Positions 34,594-47,433 of a DNA stretch of 64,000 nt are shown one piece after another. How positions within the stretch are numbered: position 1 is the stretch's first letter; every line of letters starts with the position of its first letter. The position numbers were made by a program, and so were the translations under genes. The stretch is from NCBI GenBank assembly GCA_021464245.1, contig JADCRB010000037.1, positions 8,093,316-8,157,315 of the forward strand, written 5' to 3'. The notes under the pieces are model-generated. The model had not been told where the DNA came from, ran no database searches, and saw nothing but the letters and a program-made list of their open reading frames with translations. The DNA is from Carallia brachiata (taxonomy: Eukaryota; Streptophyta; Magnoliopsida; Malpighiales; Rhizophoraceae).

Positions 34594-36871
34594 ATGGGGA
34601 GGAGGATATTAAACGATGCATTGAGTAAACTAGTGAATGCAGAGAGGAGAGGGAAGGCTACGGTGGAGCTGCAACCCATTTCTACTGTCATTTCTTCTTT
34701 CCTCGGCATCATGAAAAATCGAGGTTTTTTACTTTCTTATCAAAAAAATCAGTCCTTTTCTATTGTCATTCACGATTCGCTTCACTTTTTATCATCTGGT
34801 TGAAAAAGTTGGTTTCTTTTCCACTTTTTTCCTGATTTTGCTTGTTGGGTTTTGGAGAATTTTGTTGAATCAGCTAATACTGGACTTTAAGTTTTTCCTC
34901 TTTTTTTTTTTTTTTTTTAGGCTGTTTGCTTCATCTGCTGCTTACCTGCAAATTTATATGCAACTTACCTGCAAATTCTTTATAATCGAATCGGGGGAGA
35001 GTACCACCTATCTTGATTTATCTTGAGAATCTTTAGTTAGTAGTACAAGTGTATCTCATTTTAAACTTAGTTTATAATAGAATGGCATTAATAAAAAAAA
35101 AGATTCTTGTAGCCAACTCCAATTAATTTTGCGATTAAAGCTTGGCTATTGTTGTTATTGTTTTTGTTTCATTTATTGCTACATCCCATTTGTTTTATGG
35201 ATTTAAATTGGTTGTGAGGTTCAGGGTTTAGGCTTTATGTTTGTTTTACATATTTTTTAGTATTTACATGTTCATCCACGGGCTCTTCTTGCACTTTGCT
35301 GTCCCTTGTCGGATTCTATTATTTTCTCATTCTCAGAAATTATTGTGGAGAAAATCAGGGTGGAGTGGTGGGTTTGCTATGATTCACTTATTGTTGAGCT
35401 ATACATTTTAATGGACTTCATCTAGTGTACCTTTTGTAGAACTGCAAGGAAGTATGGAATTGTGTTAAGTGACTGAAATCAGATTTATGTAATTTTGCTA
35501 ACCCGAAAGTTTTAAACCTAGGTCTAACTGTAAGGACTTCATGTTGAAATTCATGGAACTTGAGGAGTTTTATGAGTAGATGATGGATGGTTTTTCCAAT
35601 GTCCGGGCTTGGGTTTGCTAGCATCAGAAAATGCAGAGGCTACAATCAAAACTGACGTTTTGGTAACAGAAGGAAAGAGAGAATGAATGTAATTAGTTTA
35701 TTTAAAGTGGGGCTAAGAGAGAGAGAGAGAGAGAGAAGGTGTTAGCAAGGAAATGCCTTAGGAATGGATCTGGAAACTAACCATCATTTGCCTTTTCAAA
35801 AACATTAATACTAAGCATCCAAGAAAATATGCCAACTTTAATCTTGTTGATACATGATCAATGCCTGGTATATACAAACAACTAATCTCTCAGCATGGTT
35901 ATGCATGGCTAGAAAAGCGCAAATATGATTAACCGCTGCAAGATGTACAGAACACTGAATTTAGAAAAAGGAAAAATGATCATCGGCAACAACTAATCTC
36001 TCTGCATGCTTGTGCATGGTGAGAAAAGCGCAAAATTGGTGCAAACTTTAAGTTTGACCCAGAACACAGGAACTGAATACTTCATTATGGCCTTGTGATT
36101 TTAAATTGAAGAGGGTGTCATCTCAAGTAAACTAGTGGAGCATAAGGTGCATGCTGTCAATTGAGGATTGGATGATATTTATTTCTAACTTTTCCTCCAT
36201 AATTAATGATTGAATTTTACCTCTACTGGCTCACCTCTGCCTTTCCTTGTCGTCATTTGTTTTTTTCCCTTCCATTTGCAAAGATTAAACAAACATAACA
36301 AAAGACCAAACAGCCATTTTTCCTATACAATCTTCAATGAAATGAAGATTTTCAGACTTTTTTCTTGTCTGTCCTTGGCATTTTCTATTTGAAATAGGTT
36401 ATTATGAACGTTCTAGCAAGTTAGTTGTATTTGCAGTGCATTGCATGTCTTTGTGCAGGATTTTTGGAGTTGAACACTGTAACATAATTTGTCCCATGTG
36501 TGGGGCTTGTTTAACATGGTTTGGCATTGCTTCTTAGGATATATCAAGAATTTTCAAGTCCATGACCCACATAGAGTGGGGAGGGTTACTGTTGAACTGC
36601 AAGGCAGGGTAACTAATTGCCGGGCGGTCACTTTTAGGCAAGACATCAAGGCAAAGGAGATAGAGAAATACAGATTGCGAACTCTTCCAACCAATCAGGT
36701 TTGCTCAGAATCTTTTTACCATCCTGTTATTAACTGGAAATAAACTTTCACTTTTCAACCTTTCTTGTGCAGTGGGGTTACGTTGTCATCACTACGCCGG
36801 ACGGCGTACTGGATCACGAGGAGGCACTTAGACGGAATGTAGGTGGTCAAGTTCTTGGTTACTTTCATTAA
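34594..36871 (+). CDS. RPS15A: Ribosomal protein uS8 (RPS15A), type II form (3 exons, 129 aa)
   Basis: Small-subunit ribosomal protein of the uS8 family, which binds the central domain of the small-subunit rRNA. Exons 34594-34723, 36538-36698 and 36773-36871 join at GT-AG sites to 390 nt without a stop. The protein begins [10 protein letters not shown], continues [28 protein letters not shown] and [17 protein letters not shown], and ends [20 protein letters not shown]. The [10 protein letters not shown] start and DPHRVGR stretch match the diverged type II class of plant RPS15A (Arabidopsis RPS15aB/E) and not the canonical cytosolic MVRISVLNDAL type. Type II proteins have been linked to mitochondrial ribosomes, where an S15A copy took over from lost mitochondrial rps8. 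There is no obvious cleaved presequence. Intron 1 is about 1.8 kb. Length is exactly as expected. Confidence 0.95.
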
Positions 36872-36883
36872 ATGTTTTTCTAC

Positions 36884-36938
36884 TTCTCAACATGCCAGAC
36901 GCCAAGAAGTCAACAATGCCAGACGCCAAGAAGAAAGA
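36884..36938. repeat. 24-bp tandem repeat just after RPS15A
   Basis: Two copies of atgccagacgccaagaag, separated by tcaaca, lie about 20 bp after the RPS15A stop codon, within the likely 3' UTR. Confidence 0.85.
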
Positions 36939-39900
36939 TTGTTGTTTCTATAAAGTAAGCATGAACCTGAGATTTCTTTGAAATGGGAATTAAGTTAAAT
37001 AATGAATTGTAGAAACAGTTTTGGTACTTTGTCTCAATCTATTGTAGAAATTGAACTGTGGTTGGAATGTAGACCATATACTGCTTAACTTCCATGGTTT
37101 CCAAGTTGCCAAGTGCTAACGTGCCAAGTTACACATAATTCATTGGTTTAAGATAATTGGTTCTTCGCATATAAGAAATCATATCATTCCCGGATTTATG
37201 ACTACGTTGGCATTTTGTCTATGTTTCGAACTTCTGCATATAATAGAATGAATTGGCTCTAATGCAGAGTTCCCCTATGGTTTTGTGCTTTGCAAAGAGT
37301 ACTCTGTGGTTTTTCAATTTGGTTCTAGGGGGACCCTTTTAGTTTTCAACCTTAGCAATCAGGCACATCGATAGATTTTCGCATCAATCACTTGCGGAAA
37401 TGCATAAATCTGTGTTGTCAAAATAATATACATATATTCCATCTTTAGTGAACCCTATGGTCCGGCATAGAAGAGGCATAGAAGAGGTTTACTCGAGCTT
37501 AATAATGTTCTAATAAAAAATTATTCCTATGAAAGAGCTTTAAGAAAGACAATAATAAGCAACTTTTGGTTTCGGTTTATAGGTTCAATAATTAATATAT
37601 TTGTGATAGATATTCTCTTTTCATTCAAAAACAAAACCAAAAAAAAATTCCATCTTTAGTTCTTAGAAGTCAATAATTCTTCGTAAACAGTAATTGTACA
37701 TCAGTCGCCCCATCTTCCTTCTTCCTGTATCACCATTCGCGTCCCTAACTTTGCAGCGTAGGCGGCACTATTTTCGTGTCAGTTTCGATACTGGATAGAT
37801 CTTTGTCCCTTTTAGAAGTAGACATTGTCCTATATTGAATAAAGGAAATAGTTCAGTCCACTACCATATGGGTTTATGTCCCATAAAGTTATACGAAGTT
37901 GCTTTCTTTGATAATACCCACGTGTTTCTGTCAAAAGAAAAAAACAAAAAAAAAAAAAAGAAAAGAAAGGGGATGGTACCGACGTGTTATCTATTATGCC
38001 GGAAACTCTTTTGGATTATTGACAAACTAAAAAAATAGGTGACTAAATGCTGATGGATAAATAATATCTAAATAGTGTTTAGTTTATACAACGAAATTTG
38101 TATATTATACAATTGTAATAATAAAAAATAATATAAAAAAATTTTATTGTCTTTTTAAGATTTATATTTATTAACTGTAATTATATAAAATATGAGTTTC
38201 GTTGTAAAAAATAAAAAAATAAAAAAATTGATTTGACTACTTAAGTTTGGCAATGCAATGAATCTCATAAGTACGAAGCAAAAGTGAATTCATACAAATT
38301 ATTTTCACAGTTCTTCTTCCTGTTCAGGACGCCAACATGGAACGCTTAAAGGCTGCTACATTTCAATATTAATAAACCAACACACACTTACAAGACCTTT
38401 TATCGTGAAAAGCAGGCTTAGTAACTGATGGTAACTAGAGGTGTCAAATTTTGATCCGAATTAATGGATTAGAAAGTACTTAACTAAAAAATTTGAGCCA
38501 AAGGTGACTTGAAATGATTTCACTTTAAAATGAACCCAATTTAAAATAATTTGAAAATTTAGAGTCAAACTTGACTCAACCCAAATGATTTAAACGACTC
38601 GACTTTTCTTTTTGTTTTTCTTCTTAAGGAAACAAAAAATTAAAATAAAAGATTATAATATTTGAATTATATTTTTTGTGTTAAAAACATACAGATACTA
38701 TTATTTTTAGTATGAATTTTAAACATAATTTTTTTTCAAAATATTTTGATATTTTTTTAAATTTCATATTTAATTTTGAGATTTTACATTTAAAAACCTT
38801 ATAAGAAACAAAATATTGTGGCAGCCAGATCAAGCAAGGTATTGCCATAACCAAATCAAGTAATAGGAATCAATTTCAAATTTGTTTATGTAAATTTAAA
38901 ACCGAACCAAAATTAAAAGTCATGTCGAAAATGGAAAGGAATAAAAATTTTCCTTGTGAATCTAATTAGTCTTTAACGCATTCCGTGCAACTCGGGGATT
39001 CCTAAATAACTCTCTACAACAATTGAAAATTATACTTTAATTTTTATTTATTATTTTTTTTGCATAGGTGTCTTCAGAATGTACAAAATTATTTGTTTTA
39101 TACAACAAGGATAGATGTAAGCTGTCGAATTCTAAAATTGGTGGCAAACTCAAAGCACACCGGGCTTCGAATATGTCCATGTATCTATTGTCTAAATTTC
39201 AAATAAATAAACATGCTCAGATTTTACAGTAACATAAATTGCGGTAAAAAAATTAAAGGATTTGAGGAATTAACCAAAGAATTTTCCCTCGATTACAGCT
39301 AGGGGAGCCTAAACCTTTGTCGTGAGAGATAAAGTTTGTCCAATTTCACCTCGAGGATGAGCAAAGACCACGAGGCGAAGGGAGAGAGGATGAGCAAGTG
39401 ATTGAAAAAGTTGGAGCCGTGTGTGGTTTCATAGACTAAGTTTAATTTTAAATTGACTCTTTTAAGGAAATTAGAAATACAGTTTGTCCAATTTCACCAC
39501 TAGCAAACTATGAAAAATGGTTAAAATGTTCCTCACATGTATTATTACTTATTTTTATTTAAATATAGGGACACACAGATACAGATATGACGACTCAAAT
39601 ACAATACAATGCAGACACATCACAGATACAACTACATACAAAAATTAAAATTTCTTGTATAAATAATTTTATATAAATTCAAGCAAATAAGTTATTTTAG
39701 TGTTCATAAATCTAAACACAATGTGACCTTTTTACTTGATAATGTAATAAAATTATTTGGTAAATTTAATTTTTATTATCAAAGTTACGAAAATATTACA
39801 AATATGTTATATTATGAAGGGTTTGATTAAATGGTCGTGCATTAGGATGCACGGATATGGATACAACACGATGCAGATACAGAGACACAAAAATTTTAAA

Positions 39901-40127
39901 AAAATTAAGACACGGACACGACGTAAAAATGGTTGAAAAATATATTAAACATTATATATGTATGTATATAATTTAAATATTTTTAATAAATTTAAAATTT
40001 TTTCTATATATAATTCATAATAATAATTATAATGATATTTTATGATATCATTTGTATTTTTTTCATAATTTTTTGAAAAAACATTATATATGCGCGCGCG
40101 GGTGTGTGTGTGTGTGTGTGTGTGTGT
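36939..40127. other. Intergenic DNA, AT-rich, decayed MITE-like sequence
   Basis: No gene recognised. A segment starting gtaactagaggtgtcaaa (38428) and running to about 38960 has the look of an old MITE. From about 39540 to 39930, repeated gacac, gatacag and gacacggacacg motifs occur that are mirrored at 41040-41260 (gtgttcgacatgtgtccg). A degenerate element may therefore surround the MITE at 40128. A (GT)n run sits at about 40101-40127. Confidence 0.45.
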
Positions 40128-40962
40128 CGAAGTTTTAAAAATTGAACCGGTCATCGAAAATGTTAGAAATTTAAGATTTAACCGATTCAACCAGTATAAA
40201 CGCGATTAAATCGATAAAACTAGTATCTAATATTAAATATATAAAAAAGTATATATATATATATATATTAAAATATTGATAGGTAAAATATAATATTATA
40301 TTACACATAAGTATTAGATATATTATCATATTATATTGGAGAAGTTTGATTATATATATTTGTAATTTAATATATGATAATATTAAAAATCTTATATTTA
40401 ATAATTAACTTATGTAGAATTTATAATTATAATTTTATTTAAGTTAACATTAAAATATTAGTTAAAGTAATATATTAATAAAAATAAATAATTTAAGTCA
40501 AAAAAGAAAAGTTGACATAAAGAACAAAATAATAATTTGGAAAATTTGAAATAGTAACGAGTAATTGCATCCTTTCTCGGTAATCATGAAAATATTATGT
40601 TTCCAAAATGTGGCCGTTAACTGATTGTAATGACCATTTAAGAATCCATCGGTTTCTGTGCACATCCCTCCGCCTTTTTATTTTTAGAGAAAAAACTGTT
40701 TGGAAAATTAAAATGACGACGTGGCACATTGACAGTGTGTCGCGTCGTCAACAAACCATTCTCGTGAACTGTAAAAATCAGAATCAGTTCTTCGGTTCGT
40801 GGTTGAATCAGTTTTCCGATTCACAGTTGAATAGGCCGATTCACCGATTTTTTAACCGATTTGTTATTCTCCGGTTATGAAGGTTTAACCGAATCAGACT
40901 TTGGATTAGTTCTCGATTTTTTCAGTTAAACCGGTCGGTCCGATTCGATTTTAATAACTTTG
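40128..40962. mobile_element. MITE (hAT-like), diverged relative of the 12951 element, 835 bp
   Basis: The ends are inverted repeats: CGAAGTTTTAAAAATTGAACCGG at the left and the complement of CAAAGTTATTAAAATCGAATCGG at the right. The flanking 8-bp duplication is GTGTGTGT (40120-40127 and 40963-40970), inside a GT microsatellite. Subterminal regions carry ccgattcaccgatt and aaaccggtcggtccg units like the element at 12951-13621. The interior is AT-rich and non-coding. Confidence 0.65.
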
Positions 40963-42834
40963 GTGTGTGTGCGTGTGTATATAACAAAATATTTAAACAA
41001 ATAAATATATGTGTACATATAATATATTAATTAAAATTTTAAATACATATAAAAATATTTGAGACGCGTATTAGAAGTGTCCGGTTTGTGAATTAAAAGT
41101 ATTCGACACATGTGTTCGAAATTTTTTTATTTTTATTTTTTTTGTTAGACACGTTTCGAATTACCCGACATGTGTCCGAAAAGTGTCGAGCGAGTATCGT
41201 GTTCGACATGTGTATATGACATAGACACTCATCATTTTATAAGTGTTCGTGCTTCCTATGTCTTGCAAGAGCTTCGACGCACAGGAGACGTGCGTCTCTT
41301 TATTCATTTTTTTTAAAAAGTTTTTGTATCAAAAAAGGAAAAATAAAATTGTAAACATATTTAAATTTATCTTCAATGCAACTTAAAATTTATTTTAAAA
41401 AATTCATAAAAATTAAATTCTAAAATATATTTAGTATTATTTTAAATATATTTAATATTAGTATTGTCCTAAAACTTTATTTTAAAAAAAAATTCTCTCA
41501 AATAAACGACCATTTTATTGCAATACTAAGTAGAATTTGTGCCGGCTAAGAAGCTTTTATGTCGTATCTGAAACATGGTTGTAAAAATCAGACCGGATCG
41601 GCCGGTCCAATCAGTTTAACTGATAACCGACCGAGGGTCCAATTAAGTTTAAGGCAAAATTGCATAAGACTCGAATTGATCAATAATTAATTAAAATCGA
41701 TAAAAATAGTAAAAAATTGGATCGGTCTAAATAGTCTAAGTTAAATTTAAAATTTATAAATTATAATTTGATCCTACATTTTATTTAAATTATAATTTGA
41801 ATTCTAAATTTAATTAAAATTTTTAATTTAGTTTTAAATTTGATCAAAATTTTTAATTTAATTTTTAAAATTAAAAAAATTAATATTTAATCACTATATA
41901 TAAGTATTATATTTTTTTAAATTACTTTCATATATATATATATATATATATATTATAAAATATCAATTTAAATATCGATTTAACTGATTAAATTTTAATT
42001 TATTAATATTTTTAATTTTATAATTGGTCTAATTTTGACAATTTTAAAAAGGATTGGGAGACCAATTACTTAACGAACACGCGTCTGCCCGCGCTTAGGG
42101 CAGCATGTGGCCATATAGCTTTTCCCGTTTTCTGAAATGTTTTGACACGTGTACCGTGAGCTTGTGTGACAGGGCAGCATAATTGTGTTGACCCTCACCC
42201 TCCTATTGTTGCAAATAAGGAAAAATATATGCCACAGCGCAATCGTCGAACACACACGGTGGAAATGCCGTATTGTAAATTTGTTCATAAAAAACAGGTG
42301 CATTATATTAGTTTTCTTATTTGTCAATGGTTACATGATATTATTTGTTAATATTTTTATTTAATATTTTTATAAAAAAATTATTTTTTTATTAAAATCT
42401 TTATTTAATATTTTTATATTAAAATTTTATTATTAAAATTATTAAATTTAAATGAATTTCTTTTTAATTCAAAGAAAATATTAATGAATTTAAATATTAA
42501 TATTATATTCACATTTAATTCATATTATACTTATATTTAATTTTTTAAATTTAAAAAGAATATTAATAAAAAGATTTAAAATGACCACCGGCGGCTTACC
42601 ATTTTCGGGGGTCCCGTATCGTAAAATGATATATAGAATTTTGAAAAATAAATAAATAAATAAAAATGATGACGGAGATGATGACGCTTTTAGTGAAATC
42701 GACAGGGAAAGTCGCTAGACTAATACTCCACGCGCCGCCTCTTGCCCAGAATCACCCAAAACTCGCTGTTCCTCCGCCTTCAGGAGTGCCAAAGCCAACG
42801 GCTTCACCATAACTTAACAAACCTCGAAAGGAAA
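40963..42834. other. Intergenic DNA upstream of oxidoreductase gene
   Basis: Contains GT-rich remnants and the mirrored gtgtccgaa-type repeats (41080-41260). A further degenerate CCGGTT-type element starts near 41575 (gttgtaaaaatcagaccggat). A (TA)n tract lies at about 41934-41952, followed by AT-rich sequence. No gene was found. Confidence 0.5.
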
Positions 42835-45504
42835 ATGAAAGCTGTTGTAATAACCACTCCTGGCGGGCCAGAAGTGCTGCAAGTTCAACAAGTAGAAGAC
42901 CCACAAATCAAAGACGATGAGATCCTCATCAAGGTGGCCACCACCGCCTTGAACCGGGCTGACACCCTCCAGAGGAAAGGCTCCTACCCTCCTCCTAAAG
43001 GCGCCAGCTTGTACCCCGGCCTCGAATGCTCCGGCACCGTTGAGGCCGTAGGAAAGGACGTCTCCCGATGGAAAGTCGGGGATCAGGTAATTAAAGTTTC
43101 AATCTTTGCTGAGAACCCAGTTAACTAGAATTAATAATGATCCTGAACATTAGTTCAAGTGGTTATCGGTCTTGTTTGCGAAGGTTGGAATCGGAGTTTG
43201 ACTCTCATCACACCCATTCGCTTCTCTTATATGAGTTTAACCATCCTCAGACCAAAAAAAAATTAAAAAAAATCAATAATCGGTGCAAATTGTTTAGTGG
43301 GTCTTGGTCTATTTAAGGAGGAGTTGTGGGATTGGTTGATTCTATTGAGTTTTGTACAGGTGTGTGCACTTCTCAGTGGAGGAGGTTATGCAGAGAAAGT
43401 GGCTGTTCCGGCCGGGCAAGTTCTTCCTGTGCCCCCTGGAGTTTCACTGCAGGATGCCGCTGCTTTTCCTGAGGTGGCGTGCACTGTTTGGTCCACTGTT
43501 TTTATGATGAGCCGGTTATCTCCAGGCGAATCATTTCTGGTAGTTTCTGAGCTGATTCTGCATTTTTAGTGTTTGAATGATCCAAGTCGTGTTGATTTAT
43601 TGTAGCTAATCTTGGTTAACAACAGAGGCTAATTGCGTAAAAGATAATTTGCCATTTGAGATTGCATCTTCAATGATTTGCCCGAATTTCAAAGTTCGAA
43701 GGGTGGATTTTAGGCGAGATGAGATTGGTTGGGTTTTCAAATTGAGTCATTACTTAAGCAGTATGCTCTGCTTTTTCCTTAGATGCTTCCTAGCTATCTA
43801 ATGCGTTACGAGGCTGGATATTCTTCCCTTGTTAACCTGAACAATTTTGCAACTGATCCTGTTTCATCACACTGATGCAGGTGAGCGTATTGAAGGCCAT
43901 CCATTATATTAACCTGAACAATTTTGCAACTTGAGCAATTAGTCTTTAGTTTTCCTCTTCTTTAATGCAATTTTTTTCTCCGTTTTATGAGCTGTTTGTC
44001 ATTATGTTGATTAACCTATAATTATAGCCCCAAACACTGATTTTTGGAACGCGTTTGATGACAGTTGTGACTTATGAGTGTTTAATCATCTAACGGTCAT
44101 ATTTTTGCGTGTCTATTTGTCTGCTTCAAGTCTTTATTTTCAACTTACTATTTGGATATATTGGATTTAAATTGATTTCAGATTCATGGGGGCTCTAGTG
44201 GAATTGGTACATTTGCAATTCAAATAGCTAAGTACAGAGGGAATAAGGTTTTTGTCACAGCAGGTCTAGCTACACTTTTTATCAAATCAGTTTATTATGT
44301 TGTAAAAGCAATGCAAGCTACGATTGATAATTTTTTTTTTCTTGAACAACAGGAAATGAGGAAAAATTATCTGTTTGCAAGGATCTTGGAGCTGATGTGT
44401 GCATCAATTACAAAACGGAGGACTTTGTTGCACGAGTAAAGGAAGAAACTAATGGAAAAGGTTTGCTGTTTTTATTTTAAATCTCAGTGGATTTGGATAT
44501 AGGATTTATCAGCCTGGCATTTTTGAATATTTAAAAGAAAAAAATTCCTTTTCCCTTAAAGCTATCTGTTGTTTCTAAGGGCAGGTGTTGATGTTATTCT
44601 GGACTCTGTTGGAGCATCATACCTTCAGAAAAACCTTGAGAGCTTAAGTGTTGGTGGTAGGCTTTTTCTCATTGGCTTCATGAGCGGTGCTATAACAGAA
44701 ATAAATCTTGGTTCTCTGTTTGCAAAGCGTGCTACAGTGCAAGGTACTTCATCTATATTGGTACTGAGTTCCACCTAGACTTAGTGTTATTCATGGTGCA
44801 TGTTGTTCTTTTGACACCACTCCTGCTTAAAATTGGCTTGAATTTTTACGTTGCAGCATATGCATTGCCGATTTTCTTCATTGATTCATGCAGAGAAAGA
44901 TTGCACGTTTGAGCACCTTAGGCGATGTATGATTTTTGTATTGCATGGTATATAGTATCTTTAGTCTCCTAAAAATGACAAACATCTTTTAACCAGCCAT
45001 TTCCCCTTCTGATTTTCAGAAAATCTGTATAGAAGTGCATTCAGACATGCGCATGCACATTCATAAAAAATATGCTTTGAATGATGCATCCTATATTGCA
45101 TTTGGACGACAATAACGTGATGAGCCAAAGATGCGGAGAGTTCTATTCTTTTGTTAGAGTAGCCCTGTGGGACATGAAATTTCCACTGGATAAACACCTA
45201 AGTGAAACATATCTACATATGTTGTCGATATTTTATTTGTGCCTTCTTCCTAATCAATTCCTAAATGAAATTGTAAACATCAATATATATTATGATCTTA
45301 TGTGCAGCGGCTGGCTTGCGAAGCAGAAGTCGGGAGAACAAGGCAGAAATTGTCAATGAGGTAGAGAAAAATGTCTGGCCTGCAATTGCTGCAGGCAAGG
45401 TGAAGCCTGTAGTTTACAAGACTCTTCCATTTTCCGAGGCGGCAGAGGCTCATCGGCTTATGGAAAGTAGCAAGCATATTGGCAAGATCTTACTTCTCCC
45501 GTGA
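42835..45504 (+). CDS. NADPH:quinone oxidoreductase-like protein, MDR superfamily (6 exons, 325 aa)
   Basis: Medium-chain dehydrogenase/reductase of the quinone oxidoreductase (PIG3/zeta-crystallin-like) group, expected to reduce quinones or reactive carbonyls with NADPH. Exons 42835-43086, 43360-43539, 44182-44263, 44353-44460, 44585-44743 and 45308-45504 join to 978 nt with no stop. The N-terminal GroES-like fold is seen in MKAVVITTPGGPEVLQV, NRADTLQRKG and YPGLECSGTVEAVG. The nucleotide-binding Rossmann motif is IHGGSSGIGTFAIQIAK, followed by DLGADVCINY and VDVILDSVG. The C-terminus reads HIGKILLLP. Catalytic zinc ligands of alcohol dehydrogenases are absent, as normal for this group. An in-frame ATG 31 codons upstream (42742) exists, but MKAVV is the conserved family start, so I chose 42835. 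From memory it is the counterpart of Arabidopsis At4g21580. Confidence 0.93.
43148..43276 (+). mobile_element. tRNA-derived SINE in oxidoreductase intron 1
   Basis: A box A-like stretch ttcaagtggttatcggtctt is followed by a box B-like ggaatcggagtttgactc and a short body. An A-rich tail (aaaaaaaaattaaaaaaaa) ends just upstream of 43276. The element lies wholly inside intron 1. Confidence 0.6.
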
Positions 45505-46950
45505 TCTTGACATTCTCCAACTCTAGTGGACGATGACAGTAGGTATGATGTTTGAAACTGCATTTTGATGGCTTCTGCCTATGGCACATGCAATTTGGGA
45601 ATAACAAGTGACTTTCAAACGAAATGTTTTGAACAGTGTGTCATGTTTGTCCATGAAAAACATCTCAGGGGAATTTGTACAAGCCAGATCGATCCCTTTT
45701 TTGCTCTACTTTTTACTTTTGATTTTGGGTGGGCATTATATAGCTCTTATGATCATTACAACCACTCAAAACAAGGTAAAGCGAAGGTGGAAATCTATAT
45801 TTTAGACGTATACTGAAAGATAAATGTTGCTTTGATTTTCCCTTGGTAGAAGACTGAATAATAAATGTTTTCTTGATTTTCGCTAGGTAGCTAAGAAGAG
45901 ACAAGTGTGAGAGAGAGAGAAGTAAACATATCGTCTGCACAATCCATGGGCAAAATTTACTCTCACACTAGAATGCTTGGCCAGCTCTTAACAGAACTTT
46001 AGTAGAATTTAGATTTTTATTTTTAAAATTTGGGAATAAGTTTATAAAAATATGAAGAATTATTTCATTATATAGTCATTGTTTAATAAATTTTTTAATA
46101 AAAGAAAAAGAAAAATGCTTAGCCAATTAAATGGGCGGCATCCCAATTCCTTTGGCTCGCAACAACCTCTGTCCATTAGGCATCTGGTATTAGAATTTTT
46201 TCTCTTTTTTTCTTTTTATTTTTTTTGAAGATATATTAGATTTATGCCAATTAATTAGGGGAAAGGAGACATTTGGGGAGAACAATGGTCGAACGCTTAA
46301 CTTCTTTTTCGCTAACATATTGCAACTGCCGTTTAAGTTACAAAGTTACGATCACTCATATTAGACTCTGAATAGAGACAAATCAATTGTTTTCTAGAGT
46401 GTTTGTTCATGAATATGAAGTTGGAGGTTCATTTCTTGAAAGAAATACTGTGTCTGTAATCTGACAACATTGATGACCCCTTCGACAGCGAAAAAACCTT
46501 GGATGAATTCATCACAATATCAATTGGACCAAGTCTCTCTCTCGAGACACGGCAACGAAGCATAGATACACATGGTGAGGGAGAGGTATGTGGCAAGGGC
46601 ATGCTCAACGTGTTGTGATCCTAATTGTAAGGAATGGGACATGATGAGATTCTCTCGAGGACTTACATGAGCTTTGGGTTCTCCCCATCTCAACAATTAG
46701 CTTTTAAGATGCTATTCTCCTAAAATCCGCATTAATCAGTATCAAAGTCATCCATTGTCCTATAGTTCTCGTGCCAACCAGGCACGAGTACTTGCACTGC
46801 TGAGGAAGGTCTCCCAAATCATGCCTCCCAAATCTCGTGGTAGCAATATTCCTGCCCCAGCAGGTGCCTGCCTGCGAGAGAGTCTTTCAATTTCCTTGTA
46901 CCAGCTGACGGGTTGCGGCTGCGAAGTATTGTGGATTGTTGGGATTCTAA
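45505..46950. other. 3' flank of oxidoreductase gene and intergenic DNA
   Basis: The first ~450 bp probably include the 3' UTR. The remainder holds no recognised gene. The segment 46440-46940 has balanced composition and short open frames without family resemblance. Confidence 0.5.
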
Positions 46951-47433
46951 CACTGTGTTTGGGAGGGGGGAAAGTGGGGGGAGGGAGAGGGAAGTGAGAG
47001 GATTAAAGTAAATTATTGTGTTTGGGAAATGTTTGAAAAGTGGGGGAGAGAAAAATTTTTAATTTCTCTAATTCTCCCTACCCCACTAAAACCAATCCTC
47101 TCAAAAATTAGAGAAAAGTTGTTAATTCTCTTATTAAATTTATCAAATGACTCAATTACCCTTAAATAATTTAAAAATTACAATTTTACCTAAACAAAAT
47201 ATGTTAATAGAATTTATTATGAAAGATAAAATTGTTATTTTAATGTATTTTATATTTCTCTCCCCTATTTTTCATCATTTTCCAAACAAAATAATTTATA
47301 ACTTTCATCCCTCTCATCACATCTTTCCAAACACAATAGAGGATATAAAATATTCTCTTCTTCTAATGATGCTCTCTTCCACTTTCTTCTCCCTCACTTT
47401 TCTCTCCCTCAAGAATTTTATCTAAACACAATG
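46951..47433. mobile_element. MITE with CACTGTGTTTGG ends, 483 bp
   Basis: The left end CACTGTGTTTGGGA and the complement of the right end (CATTGTGTTTAGA) form terminal inverted repeats. A second inverted pair lies inside (ttgtgtttgggaaatg near 47018 and ctttccaaacacaatag near 47324). The flanking trinucleotides are TAA and TAG, compatible with a PIF/Harbinger-like insertion but not a perfect duplication. Non-coding. Confidence 0.6.

Noticed and set aside
42742..42834. 31-codon N-terminal extension of the oxidoreductase from an upstream in-frame ATG
   Set aside because: The conserved family start is MKAVV at 42835; the upstream residues are not recognisable as a transit peptide. Kept only as a possibility.
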